Assembly: GCA_937974555.1 (NCBI GenBank)
Contig: CALJKR010000073.1
Location: forward strand, 1-64,000
From: an uncultured Flavobacteriales bacterium
GTDB taxonomy: Bacteria; Bacteroidota; Bacteroidia; Flavobacteriales_D; Sanyastnellaceae
Reading direction: 5' to 3'
DNA length: 64,000 nt
Below the pieces are notes generated by a model. That model ran no database searches and was not told the DNA's origin. It saw only the letters and a list, made by a program, of their open reading frames with translations. The stretch's first letter is position 1; every line of letters begins with the position of its first letter. Positions 44,401 through 51,957 of the stretch are shown here, in pieces. A program made the translations under genes and the position numbers.

Positions 44401-45819
44401 TTGCGTTTCTTGATGATGGTAAGAAATGCCAACTTCACGTATGCCAAGAATGAAGGGATGTTGTTGCCTGGTTATAATCAACGGGCCGGTGTATTGGGAC
44501 AGAATGGGCAATTTTCAGCACCGGGATTGGGCTTTGCTTTTGGACAACAAAATACCGATTGGCAGGGCAATTTGACGGATAGAAACTTTGCCGTTTTGAT
44601 GTCTGAAAATGGTTATTTGGTGAACTCACCATTTTTGAATAATCAATATACTGAAACAGCAACAACCAATTGGAGCGCCAAGGCCTCCATTGAGCCCATT
44701 AAATATTTGAAAATAGAATTAACCGCCAATCGACAAGATGGTCGCAATTTGGCTAGTTTCTTCCGTTACAATCCGGATTCGATGGAGTATCAATTCCAAT
44801 CTCCATTGGAGACAGGAAATTTCAGTGCTTCAATCAACACGTGGTCTACTGCTTTTGCCAAAGATGACAAGTCCAATGGAAATATGTCTGAGCCCTTCAT
44901 GAATTTATTGGCTTACAGAGAGGTCATTTCAGGTCGATTGAATGAAGAGAGTTATCAATTGACCAATCCTGAGCCAACAGGATTTTATCAAGGCTATGGT
45001 GGTACCTCTCAGGAAGTGGTAATCCCTGCATTCATTGCGGCGTACACAGGCAAGTCTCCTGAAGAAGTAGCTTTAAATCCGTTCAAGACCTCATCACAAC
45101 CCAACTGGAAAGTGAGTTACGATGGATTCACCAAATTGGAGAGTGTCAAGAAATATTTCAAGCAGTTCACCGTAAATCACCAGTACCGCTCTACCATCAG
45201 CGCCAACTACGTGACCAATCTAAATTTCACTGCAGATCAGCAAGGTCGACCATCCGCTTTGGATGCCAATGAGGTGCCCAACTGGATACCCAAGCAGCAG
45301 ATCAATACCATTACCATTACGGAGTCCATGGCTCCGTTGGTAGGATTTGATATGACCGTAAAGACCAAAAAGAGCAATGATCCGCAGATCAAAGTGGAAA
45401 TGAAACGCGATCGAACAGTTGCTTTGGGATTGAGTAATAACCAAGTGACAGAAAATAGAAGCAATAGCTTTGTTATCGGAACAGGTTACAAGTTTACAGA
45501 TATCCCCAATCCATTGGCCAAATTGAAAGGACAGAAGTTCCCTTTGAAGTTGGCCAAGAATACTTCAATTAACCTTCGTGCAGATTTAACCATGCGTGAT
45601 AACGTGACAATGATTAGAAAGATTACAGAGAAGCAAAATCAAATCACTGCAGGGCAAACCCTTTGGAGCTTGAAGACCAGTGCTGATATGGCGGTAAGTG
45701 ATAAATTGACCATTCGATTCTTCTACGATCATCAATTCAATAAACCCAAGATTTCAAACTCTTTCAACAACACCAATATCAACGCAGGTGTTGCCATTCG
45801 ATTTACTTTGAACGGTTAA
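38425..45819 (+). CDS. sprA: SprA, T9SS outer-membrane translocon
   Basis: SprA (Sov in Porphyromonas) forms the very large single-chain outer-membrane barrel through which T9SS clients leave the periplasm. At 2464 residues it has the expected size. A signal or anchor segment (about 8-35) is followed by TonB-dependent-receptor-like domains and a long series of beta-strands ending in aromatic/hydrophobic strand sequence (INAGVAIRFTLNG), typical of a barrel C-terminus. The characteristic GSRFDYKFNDKLSVGSTFMNL and KFNFNYNTESQFDFENQMKLGY are SprA hallmarks. Two low-complexity inserts stand out: a Pro/Ala/Gly tract at about 1670-1695 and a Lys/Asp-rich tract at about 1951-1985. Translation starts at GTG directly after the ruvA stop. 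Clients are encoded at 1-11770 and 51958-53514. Confidence 0.96.
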   Translation: MKVKPRHIIQWVAIVGISLLSSWLAWSVSVLSYHTQWARPSARIAAATVADTTVTPVWPNQDPINPSPQDNGIAIPLPKNIKYHVEYNPETGLYEVSQKIGDRIDFRNATQMTREEYMAFQMKDNVTAYWKELVKQDDEAKREFAPSFKIDSKAFENIFGSNEIEFRPQGSAELTFGVKMSKVDNPRIPERQRRVTTFDFDQKIQLNVTGNVGTRMKFNFNYNTESQFDFENQMKLGYTGDEDQIIKKIELGTVQMPLSGSLIQGSSSLFGAKVETQWGKLKNTTVVSQQKGERKEITVQGGAQTTQFDIPVDNYEANRHYFLSGYFRDNYDNAMKTLPVVNSGAIVTRIEVYVVNQQANTQDVRNILAFSDLGESANHMSTDYAYQGLINQPQTINPDNDNNDLYATMMGSQEILDFTNANPAIQALGLNLRQGIHYERVGNARKLSTSEFTYNSKLGFVSLKQALNNAEVLAVAYEYTLNGQTFQVGTLSQDGIAAPQALVLKMLKSSITMVKLTNGDPAPLWRNMMKNVYNLGAFGVSPENFRLDVWYNNPATGVNMNSIQRDPLSGKLLLQLLDLDRIDNQQMPYPDAFFDFVPNAATQGGLIDAQTGRIFFPHIEPFGQHLENEIIDGFGGLTTQAQQMISQVVFNPLYDSTKTSAQINFPQLNRFRIKGQYQSASGSDISLNAMNIPQGSVSVTSGSIKLVEGQDFTVDYNLGRVKIINEGVMNSGNPIKVSVESNSLFNMQFKTMLGSRFDYKFNDKLSVGSTFMNLRERPLTQKVNIGDEPVNNWVVGADVNYQEEIPFLTQMVDRLPFIKTKAKSTISFNGEAAKMFPGHSKAISKIGNSYIDDFEGSQSIIDLRTINQWFLASTPKMQQGLFPEGNVEDSVIYNYNRARLSWYVIDPLFYRNNALTPPNVDADMQSDHRMREVLEAEVFPNRQLPPGTPPNIATLDLTYYPEERGPYNYDTPDGVPGYSSGLSTEGLLNEPETRWGGIQRALTTTDFEMSNVQFIQFWVMDPFNDDSENINGGDLYFNLGNVSEDVLNDSHLSFENGFPTDNNPLPTLTGSWGIYPNPSTFNVVNAFDNTTGSYEQQDIGLDGLNSAQEQSFFSQWLSSVQNHVSPESYVKIVQDPSADDFRYFRGSQSDQEDLTTLERYKKYNGYEGNANTSSPEGYPITATTVPNTEDINQDITLNQIESYFQYKVSMRPEDLGENNIGTNYITDSFVTTKTTANGEERSIRWYQFKVPIKEFESRIGNIPDFRSIRYIRMFLKGWKEPVTLRFARLELVRGEWRKLDQSLLGPQELEPNDDEPTEFDIAAVNIEENGNREPVPYAVPPGIIREQDVASANLRSMNEQSLAMSVCNLNDGDAKAAYRNVTFDMRQYKRLRMFAHIEAKGVESELRDKDLTVFVRLGSDFDQNYYEYEMPMSVTPWYTNDDTEIWPEDNNFDIVIKDLQDLKASRPAAYSNLQAYSKKLSENVQITVKGNPNISNVTVLMIGVRNPDDKKNVFSNSDDGKAKCAIVWVNELRLSEFDNTSGWAAIGRMTAQVADLATVNVAGNISTPGWGSVEQKVQQRQQETKTGVDASTTVQMGKFFPEKWGVQMPLYMGFSENVSTPRYSPLQPDLELAELPNLSKPLKKKSQTMTRRRSVNVTNLKIVPKKDSGGGDPAATAGRPAAPTPAPGGSGAGDEPKFYSIDNFSVSYAYNEIYFRDINIDFRLNKQYTGGFDYSFNNKPKEIKPFAKIPVVKTSPYLKWVKEFNFYPGLKQVGFHTDMNRTYETSRIRNNTLELTGVYSDMLIQTQAQKNWSWNRNYNIKYDLTKSIKMDFVAANTALIVEPRGVIQKEDKDWYQAYKDTVSQNIARMGESTMYNHQFNASYKLPLDKFPLIDFVSSDVKYSSSFRWDRAPFTQDTLGHRIQNSRNLNFNATANFETLYNKVPRLKEVNQGKKDDKKDKGKDANNPDNKDGFGKEIDKKEKKEKINWVDVSLRFLMMVRNANFTYAKNEGMLLPGYNQRAGVLGQNGQFSAPGLGFAFGQQNTDWQGNLTDRNFAVLMSENGYLVNSPFLNNQYTETATTNWSAKASIEPIKYLKIELTANRQDGRNLASFFRYNPDSMEYQFQSPLETGNFSASINTWSTAFAKDDKSNGNMSEPFMNLLAYREVISGRLNEESYQLTNPEPTGFYQGYGGTSQEVVIPAFIAAYTGKSPEEVALNPFKTSSQPNWKVSYDGFTKLESVKKYFKQFTVNHQYRSTISANYVTNLNFTADQQGRPSALDANEVPNWIPKQQINTITITESMAPLVGFDMTVKTKKSNDPQIKVEMKRDRTVALGLSNNQVTENRSNSFVIGTGYKFTDIPNPLAKLKGQKFPLKLAKNTSINLRADLTMRDNVTMIRKITEKQNQITAGQTLWSLKTSADMAVSDKLTIRFFYDHQFNKPKISNSFNNTNINAGVAIRFTLNG

Positions 45820-46898
45820 TTTTTTTTGGAGAACCAGAAAAGAGAACCAGAAGAAAGTGTTGTAACTGAAAAGACGACTATAAAACTGATATTGGGTGTG
45901 TCTTTTGGCATTAAAAAAGTTAGAACAATCATTCCAATAGTGAAGGCGTATAGAATCAAGCATACTTGCTGATGGCTGAATCCCATATTCAGAAGTTTGT
46001 GGTGAATGTGGTTTTTATCTGCTTTAAAAGGGGATTGCCGATTGGCAATTCGCACAGTAAAGGCCCGCAAAGTATCCATCAAGGGATAAGATAAAATTGC
46101 GATAACCAATACGGGTTTTGAAACATGTTGGACAAAGCCATTCAGTCTGCTAGGAGGGAATTCAATCAATTTCATGGCCAAGACATAAAGCACCATCCCC
46201 AAAATCAGAGATCCCGAATCACCCATAAAAATCTTGGCAGGTTGAAAATTAAAGACCAAGAAACCAATCAATGCACCCGCAAGACTAATGGCCAATAGTG
46301 CCAAAGGCAAATCGCCAGTAGTATAAAACCAATAGGCAAAAGTTAGAGAGGCAATGACACCAATACCTCCTGCTAATCCATCCACACCATCAATCAGATT
46401 CATGGCATTGACAATGACGATGTAAGTGAAAAGGCTCAAAGCTATGCTCAACCAATAAGGCAAATCGTTGACTTCAAACAATCCCCAAAAGCTCGTAATG
46501 CGGATATCTGCCAAGTAGACCAATATGATCCCAACCAAGGCGTGGACATAGAGTTTTTTGTTGGGCGACACACCAATGATGTCGTCTTTTAGTCCCAAAA
46601 AGAAGAGGACGAACATCGAAGCTACCAAATATTTGAATTCATTCAGGGCAGACAATGGATCGTAGTTGTGGCCCATCATCCAAGTTTCCTTGGATGGAAA
46701 TAAAAGACAATATGCGAAAAGCGTTCCTGCAAAAATCATGATGCCCCCAATGGTGGGGACGCTGCGGTTGTGCAATTTGCGCTGATCTCCAGGCTCATCA
46801 ACCAAGTGTTTTAATTTGGCTACCTTGATGAGAGATGGCATGGCAATCATCACCAATAGGAATGCTGTGAAGAAAGCAAGAATGAGGTCCAGTAACAA
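45816..46898 (-). CDS. wecA: WecA/TagO-type undecaprenyl-phosphate sugar-1-phosphate transferase
   Basis: This is a 360-residue polytopic membrane enzyme of the MraY/WecA family. It starts surface-glycan synthesis by placing a HexNAc-1-phosphate on undecaprenyl phosphate. Motifs on the cytoplasmic loops are TIGGIMIFAG, KDDIIGVSPNKKL (Asp-Asp), AMNLIDGVDGLAGG, GDSGSLILG and the histidine-rich HIHHKLLNMGFSH. About eleven membrane helices are evident. The start appears to be TTG 46898; the next ATG (codon 17) would delete part of the first helix. It is the last gene of the glycan operon and overlaps the convergent sprA 3' end by 4 bp. Confidence 0.92.
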   Translation of the reverse strand: MLLDLILAFFTAFLLVMIAMPSLIKVAKLKHLVDEPGDQRKLHNRSVPTIGGIMIFAGTLFAYCLLFPSKETWMMGHNYDPLSALNEFKYLVASMFVLFFLGLKDDIIGVSPNKKLYVHALVGIILVYLADIRITSFWGLFEVNDLPYWLSIALSLFTYIVIVNAMNLIDGVDGLAGGIGVIASLTFAYWFYTTGDLPLALLAISLAGALIGFLVFNFQPAKIFMGDSGSLILGMVLYVLAMKLIEFPPSRLNGFVQHVSKPVLVIAILSYPLMDTLRAFTVRIANRQSPFKADKNHIHHKLLNMGFSHQQVCLILYAFTIGMIVLTFLMPKDTPNISFIVVFSVTTLSSGSLFWFSKKN

Positions 46899-46937
46899 AG
46901 TTTTCGGTTTTGGTTATGTGAATATAACCCTAAATCT

Positions 46938-48491
46938 TTAAAAGTCGAAGTAACGAGAGGAAATGTCGCAGCTAAAGCGCAAAGTAATCAGTTGGGCGTC
47001 CCAATGTTCAATCTTGGGGTTGCCAAAATATACGATGTAATTTCGCGTATCGTGACGTTGTAAAAATCCCAAATAAAGGCATGTTCGGGTGTGGGGATGA
47101 ATGAGATAACCTATTTCTGCTTGTAGCTGCTGAAGCAAACGATATCCGGTTACATCCGCACTTGTAAGGGCATAGGGATTGGAACCATGACCCATGCTTT
47201 GATTCAATTGGTTGTAATGCCCATCCAAGAGCCAGCGATTAAAGCGATAATGAATTCGGGTTATCCATTCTTCACTATTTCCAAAATGGATCAATCCGAG
47301 GGATTGATTTTGTTGGGAGTATCCCAACCAATTTTGTTCAGGATGATTGTATAAGGATGCTTGGGTTGAGTTGTATTCTATACGTACATCAAAGTTCTTA
47401 ACCCCGATATCTGTGAAGAGAGCTCCCATCTGAAAACCACTGCTACTTCCACCATGGGCCGTGACGAGATATTGTCCGTAAAACGTGGTTTTTGAAGATA
47501 GATTCCATTTCAAATTCAAACCGTATAAGGAAAGGTTTGCGCTGTCTTTTTGGGCCATCCATCCGCGAAGACCAATAACGGGAATATAACTGTGTAGCGG
47601 AGGGGCCTCCGTCCCGTGAGGAGTCCAACGCTGATCGATGCATGCCTCCATGATTCCAATTTCCAAAGTTGGGGTTGGCAAAAAAACCAAATAATTCCAG
47701 AGACCTGTTTTTCTTCTAAACAATGATTCCCCGGTATCCCCCAAAGGCAAACGGATTTGCTCTTGTAAAATAGCAGCTGTGGTGTGGTATTGCCATTTGG
47801 ATTTCATTACATTGAGTCGTACCATGGGATAGGACATCGCCGCGTCTGACAAAAGCAAGGACCGATAACCATTGCCAATCATTTGTTTACCATAGCCTAC
47901 TTGCACGGACCACCATGATTTGGGAGAATAAGACAGCCAACTTTGAGAGACACCATAGTCGTAACCCACTTTGTTGAATGGCTTATGTCGACCCATACCT
48001 GGGATAACGCCCAATGTGGTAGCGATGGTGTCTTGGTAGTACGGAAGAACACTTTGTGACTCAATGAATAAAGATTGAAATTCAAACGCTTTTCCCAATT
48101 TGCCTTGTAATAAAGCACCACGACTATTTAAATACAGCTTTGAATGACTCGCGTTGTAGTTTGGGTTGATTTGGTCTTTGTAGAATTCAAATTGAAACAA
48201 AGGATCCACCGTAATGTGCGCATCGTCTTTTTTGTATTCCAAAAGATGGTCTCTGAAGAAAAGACGACTTAAGGTAGAGTAATACTTGGCTGAATCTCTC
48301 ACTTCACCCGTTAGCTTTCTGTAATTGATTTCGGATTTTAATACAGGCTTAAAACTGGTAAATCCAGGATTCCCGTTGACATGTTCCACTCTTTCCAACT
48401 CTCTATTCCAATAATCCGATAGGGGCAGTATTTGGCCACTCAAAGAAGAGGAAATGGCGAGAATCAGAATCAGTAGAATTTTATGCATCAT
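46938..48491 (-). CDS. outer-membrane beta-barrel, Wzi/RemB-like
   Basis: This is a 517-residue exported protein with signal peptide MMHKILLILILAISSSLSGQ, rich in aromatic amphipathic strands (YGVSQSWLSYSPKSWWSVQVGYGKQMIGNG, WHYRFNRWLLDGHYN-like patterns) and ending in the aromatic SSRYFDF, as expected for a barrel. The GxGKQMIGNGYRSLLLSDAA segment is typical of the capsule-assembly Wzi family and of the Flavobacterium motility protein RemB. It probably holds or exports surface polysaccharide or supports gliding adhesins. The start overlaps the fcl stop in an A-TGA-TG arrangement. The exact family name is uncertain. Confidence 0.65.
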   Translation of the reverse strand: MMHKILLILILAISSSLSGQILPLSDYWNRELERVEHVNGNPGFTSFKPVLKSEINYRKLTGEVRDSAKYYSTLSRLFFRDHLLEYKKDDAHITVDPLFQFEFYKDQINPNYNASHSKLYLNSRGALLQGKLGKAFEFQSLFIESQSVLPYYQDTIATTLGVIPGMGRHKPFNKVGYDYGVSQSWLSYSPKSWWSVQVGYGKQMIGNGYRSLLLSDAAMSYPMVRLNVMKSKWQYHTTAAILQEQIRLPLGDTGESLFRRKTGLWNYLVFLPTPTLEIGIMEACIDQRWTPHGTEAPPLHSYIPVIGLRGWMAQKDSANLSLYGLNLKWNLSSKTTFYGQYLVTAHGGSSSGFQMGALFTDIGVKNFDVRIEYNSTQASLYNHPEQNWLGYSQQNQSLGLIHFGNSEEWITRIHYRFNRWLLDGHYNQLNQSMGHGSNPYALTSADVTGYRLLQQLQAEIGYLIHPHTRTCLYLGFLQRHDTRNYIVYFGNPKIEHWDAQLITLRFSCDISSRYFDF

Positions 48492-49417
48492 TTGTAGTTT
48501 TGTACAAATTCTTCGTAAACACTTTTTATTCCCTCATTCAATCCAATTTGATGCTTCCAACCCAAGGATTCTATTTTGTCGACATTCATCAGTTTACGCG
48601 GGGTGCCATCGGGCTTGCTTGTATTCCATACCAACTCACCCTCAAATCCAATGATGTCTTTTACCATTTCAGCTAGATCTTTAATGGACAAGTCATTTCC
48701 AGTTCCGACGTTCACAAAACCTTTGTCGTTGTATTGGAGCATCAAGAAATAGCAAGCATCAGCCAGATCATCCACGTGTAAAAACTCACGCAATGGCGCC
48801 CCTGTCCCCCAAACTTCTACTTGAGATTGATTGTGGATTTTGGCCTCGTGAAATTTTCTAATCAACGCAGGTAACACATGGGAGTTGTTCAAGTCGTAAT
48901 TGTCATTGGGGCCATAAAGATTGGTGGGCATCGCCGAAATGAAATTGTCGCCATATTGATCTCTGTAGCTTTCGCACAATTTTATCCCAGCAATTTTGGC
49001 TATAGCATAGGGTTCATTGGTGGATTCAAGTTCTCCCGTTAATAGGGCGTTTTCTGTTAAAGGCTGTGGAGCCATTTTGGGATAAATGCAAGATGAACCC
49101 AAGAACAATAATTTTTTTACTTGATGACAATGAGCGGCATGAATGACGTTGGCTTCAATCATGAGATTGTTGTACAAGAATTCTGCACGGTAAGTATTGT
49201 TGGCATGTATTCCACCTACTTTGGCAGCAGCCAAAAACACGTAATCGGGTTTTTCAGTTTCAAAAAAGGAAGTCACTTCCTTTTGGTCCATCAAGTTTAA
49301 TTCAGTGGATGTTCGTGTGATGATGTTCTGATATCCCTCTTTTATTAATTTTCTGACAATGGCAGAACCTACCATTCCACGGTGTCCTGCAACAAAAATT
49401 TTATCGTGTTTATTCAT
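48488..49417 (-). CDS. fcl: GDP-L-fucose synthase
   Basis: This 309-residue enzyme (extended SDR) converts GDP-4-keto-6-deoxymannose to GDP-L-fucose with NADPH by epimerisation and reduction. Motifs are FVAGHRGMVGSAIVRKL (cofactor loop), FLGSSCIYPKMAPQPLTENALLTG, the catalytic YAIAKIAG, and MPTNLYGPNDNYD. I choose ATG 49417, giving the N-terminus MNKHDKIFVAGH; the earlier ATG at 49444 lies deeper in the permease gene. It works downstream of the GDP-mannose made by ManC; the dehydratase Gmd must lie elsewhere. It overlaps the permease by 8 bp. Confidence 0.95.
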   Translation of the reverse strand: MNKHDKIFVAGHRGMVGSAIVRKLIKEGYQNIITRTSTELNLMDQKEVTSFFETEKPDYVFLAAAKVGGIHANNTYRAEFLYNNLMIEANVIHAAHCHQVKKLLFLGSSCIYPKMAPQPLTENALLTGELESTNEPYAIAKIAGIKLCESYRDQYGDNFISAMPTNLYGPNDNYDLNNSHVLPALIRKFHEAKIHNQSQVEVWGTGAPLREFLHVDDLADACYFLMLQYNDKGFVNVGTGNDLSIKDLAEMVKDIIGFEGELVWNTSKPDGTPRKLMNVDKIESLGWKHQIGLNEGIKSVYEEFVQNYK

Positions 49418-50351
49418 TCCCTTCATTTTTTGGATCAAACGCACTTCTTAAGCCATTGCCAATATACATCAAAGCCAAAACGGTTAGCATGATGCATACG
49501 CCTGGCGCCAGCGCCAAATATGCTTGATTGGTTGGTAGTAGGCTGTAATTTTCCCTAATCATATTTCCCCAACTGGGGGTGGGGATTTGAACCCCAAGTC
49601 CCAAAAAGCTCATTCCACTTTCTATCAAAATGGCACTGGAAAAATTGGCACTTGAAATAACAATGATGGCGGGCCATAGGTTGGGTAATATTTGGCGAAA
49701 AAGGATTTTAAAGTCTGACATGCCCATGGACCGGGCAGCTTCGATATATTCTTTTTCACGAATGCTTAAAACCTGCCCCCGAACCACACGAGCTACTTCT
49801 ACCCACATGGTAAGGCCGATGGCAATAAATACTTTCCAAAAACCAGTACCAAATGCTAAAATAAAGGCCATAACAATCAACAAGCTGGGAATTGACCAAA
49901 CGACATTGATGAACCAAGTGAGCATTGCATCCACACTTCCTTTGTAGTAGCCCGCTGCCAATCCGATGACAATGCCAACCAGGAGTGAAAGTAAAACGGC
50001 GATAAATCCCACCAATAAGCTGATTTGGGTGCCGGCCATAAGACGGGACAAGACATCACGACCCAAGCGATCGCTACCCAGAAGGAAAAAACGATGGTGA
50101 TGTTCTTCTGTGCATTGCGCCATCTCACAAGGGGTATCGTCGTTGTGAACAACAACCCAGGTGAATGGAGGTAATTTGGCTAAGCCAACGGACTGGTGAT
50201 TGGCATCTTCACTATGGTCTGGTCGGATGACTGGGCCAAGCATTGTTATTGAAATGAGTAGTGATATAAAAGACAACCCCAATAATGCAAGTCGGTCTTT
50301 TTTGAATTTTCTCCAAAAAATTAAGATTGATTCAGTGGTCGTCCTTTCCAT
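49410..50351 (-). CDS. ABC transporter permease, DppC/OppC type
   Basis: This is a 313-residue inner-membrane permease with about six helices. It shows the binding-protein-dependent transport (BPD) signature (EYIEAARSMGMSDFKILFRQILPNLWP, the EAA loop that touches the ATPase), the N-terminal OppC-like segment (FKKDRLALLGLSFISLL), and LLGSDRLGRDVLSRL. Such permeases usually import oligopeptides with a DppB-type partner, two ATPases and a binding protein. None of these is in the window. Its start is overlapped by 31 bp of the glycosyltransferase gene and its end by 8 bp of fcl, so it is embedded in the glycan operon. Confidence 0.9.
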   Translation of the reverse strand: MERTTTESILIFWRKFKKDRLALLGLSFISLLISITMLGPVIRPDHSEDANHQSVGLAKLPPFTWVVVHNDDTPCEMAQCTEEHHHRFFLLGSDRLGRDVLSRLMAGTQISLLVGFIAVLLSLLVGIVIGLAAGYYKGSVDAMLTWFINVVWSIPSLLIVMAFILAFGTGFWKVFIAIGLTMWVEVARVVRGQVLSIREKEYIEAARSMGMSDFKILFRQILPNLWPAIIVISSANFSSAILIESGMSFLGLGVQIPTPSWGNMIRENYSLLPTNQAYLALAPGVCIMLTVLALMYIGNGLRSAFDPKNEGNE

Positions 50352-51376
50352 TCAATAGGGAAAATTACAATACCCACTCCGATGATTAAAACCCAAATCG
50401 GATAGGTTATTAAAAAGACAATGGTGATTATAGGAAATTGTTTTCGGAGATCAGGGCGAATTGCAAAATATTCAGGTACCCATTTCATCATGAGCAAGCC
50501 TATTGCCAAAATCCCAGAGGTAAGGAAGGGAAGGGCAATCGCAGCCAGGTTGGCGGATAATGTGATCCAACCCAATTTTTTCATATCATGCAGGGGCATG
50601 TCTTTTGATTTTTGCGCCCATCGCATGCGTTGTTGAATCAAAGATCTCCAGTGGCTTTGTCCTTCAATTTGCACTTTATCTTGGGTGTCATGGAAGGTGA
50701 TTCGTTTATTTTTCTCGCGAAAATAGGCCATTAAAAATTGATCATCGCCGCTGGCGATTTCTTCATGCCGCTCATATCCCCCCACCTCAATGAACGCTTT
50801 TCTCTTGAATCCCAAAAGTGCGCCGTTACAAAGTTGCGGTTGTCCTTTGTAACAAGACTTTGCCGTTAGATATTGGAAAATGGAGAACTCAAGGGCTTGC
50901 GTTTTAAAGATGAAATCATGAGATCCAGGCATGTGCAATGAAAAGATAATCATGTCACTGCTCCAATCTGCGCAATACAATGAGGAAGTCCAATCGTTTG
51001 AGAGTTGAACATCTGCATCCATGGTGATAATCCAAGGGGTATGCGCCATCTCTATTCCCGTTCGCAACGCTATTTTTTTTCCTTCTCCTTTGGATTGCAG
51101 AACTTGTGTCTGAAGATTTAAATGGGGTTTGATTTTGTCTAAACTGTCATCTTCACTGTGATCATTGACCAAAATAATTCTCCAGCGGTCAGGCAAATGC
51201 GCTTGAAGTTTTTTAAGTAGTGCCGGTATTTGCTCGGATTCATTTCTAAAAGGAATGATGATGGTGCAATCCGGGATATACTGATATCCTTCCAACTTGG
51301 GTGGCACGGTTTGGTGCCATTTCATCCACTGGATAAAATAGAGAATCAGAATGATGATGCACAGCGTCAGAAGCAT
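50321..51376 (-). CDS. membrane-associated family 2 glycosyltransferase
   Basis: This is a 351-residue GT2 enzyme. It has an N-terminal membrane helix (about 1-17), a GT-A domain with TIIIPFRNESEQIPALL, MDADVQLS (the metal-binding DxD-like site), GGYERHEEIASGDDQFL (acceptor-site acidic pair) and QQRMRW (the QxxRW motif of processive or polyisoprenol-linked transferases), and two or three C-terminal helices (about 260-345). It probably adds a sugar to a lipid-linked surface glycan. It starts the operon with permease, fcl, Wzi-like and wecA; the promoter must lie in the 17-bp gap to, or inside, ruvC. Confidence 0.88.
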   Translation of the reverse strand: MLLTLCIIILILYFIQWMKWHQTVPPKLEGYQYIPDCTIIIPFRNESEQIPALLKKLQAHLPDRWRIILVNDHSEDDSLDKIKPHLNLQTQVLQSKGEGKKIALRTGIEMAHTPWIITMDADVQLSNDWTSSLYCADWSSDMIIFSLHMPGSHDFIFKTQALEFSIFQYLTAKSCYKGQPQLCNGALLGFKRKAFIEVGGYERHEEIASGDDQFLMAYFREKNKRITFHDTQDKVQIEGQSHWRSLIQQRMRWAQKSKDMPLHDMKKLGWITLSANLAAIALPFLTSGILAIGLLMMKWVPEYFAIRPDLRKQFPIITIVFLITYPIWVLIIGVGIVIFPIEWKGRPLNQS

Positions 51377-51384
51377 TATTTTTG
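51377..51384 (+). promoter_or_regulatory. ruvC -7 box candidate (TATTTTTG)
   Basis: A perfect TAnnTTTG match starts at the base next to the divergent glycosyltransferase start codon and ends 9 bases before the ruvC ATG. Any -33 element would lie inside the glycosyltransferase coding region. Confidence 0.5.
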
Positions 51385-51393
51385 ATTCATTGG

Positions 51394-51957
51394 ATGAATA
51401 AGGAACGCGTCATATTGGGGATAGATCCGGGAACCTCTATTTTGGGGTACGGGATTATCGAAGTCAAAGGTAAGCAAATGAAGTTGTTGGCATTGGGCGT
51501 TGTTCGCTTGGACAAGATTGACGATCATGCGCTGAAGTTGAAAAAGATATTTGAGCGATGTGTGGAGTTGATAGACGGTTTTCATCCAGATGAGTTGGCG
51601 ATTGAAGCACCTTTTTTTGGGAAAAATGTTCAAAGTATGTTGAAACTAGGACGTGCCCAGGGGGTTGCCATCGCGGCAGCCTTGAGCAGACAATTATCCG
51701 TTTGTGAATACGCGCCCAGAAAAATAAAACAGAGCATCACTGGAAATGGAAATGCCAGTAAAGAGCAAGTGGCAGCCATGATTCAACGACTTCTTAAAAT
51801 CGAAGACAAAGACATGCCAGAGAAAATGGATGCCACCGATGGATTGGCTGCGGCAGTTTGTCATTTTTACCAAACCTCCAATCCATTATTGGGAGCCAAG
51901 TCCAATTCTTGGAAGTCTTTTATCTCTCAGAATCCCGACCGAATCATTAAAAAATAA
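51394..51957 (+). CDS. ruvC: RuvC, Holliday junction resolvase
   Basis: RuvC cuts Holliday junctions symmetrically during recombination and works with RuvAB. The 187 residues carry the RNase H-type catalytic acids: Asp11 (LGIDPGTS), a glutamate in AIEAPFFGKN, and a late acidic pair in KMDATDGLAAAVCHF. I use ATG 51394; the in-frame TTG at 51382 falls in the promoter box. Its stop abuts the stop of the convergent copper-monooxygenase gene with no base between. Confidence 0.96.
   Translation: MNKERVILGIDPGTSILGYGIIEVKGKQMKLLALGVVRLDKIDDHALKLKKIFERCVELIDGFHPDELAIEAPFFGKNVQSMLKLGRAQGVAIAAALSRQLSVCEYAPRKIKQSITGNGNASKEQVAAMIQRLLKIEDKDMPEKMDATDGLAAAVCHFYQTSNPLLGAKSNSWKSFISQNPDRIIKK

Noticed and set aside
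45816..51376. Complete O-antigen or capsule cluster
   Set aside because: Only one glycosyltransferase, one nucleotide-sugar enzyme and one initiator are present; no flippase, polymerase or export genes are seen in the window.
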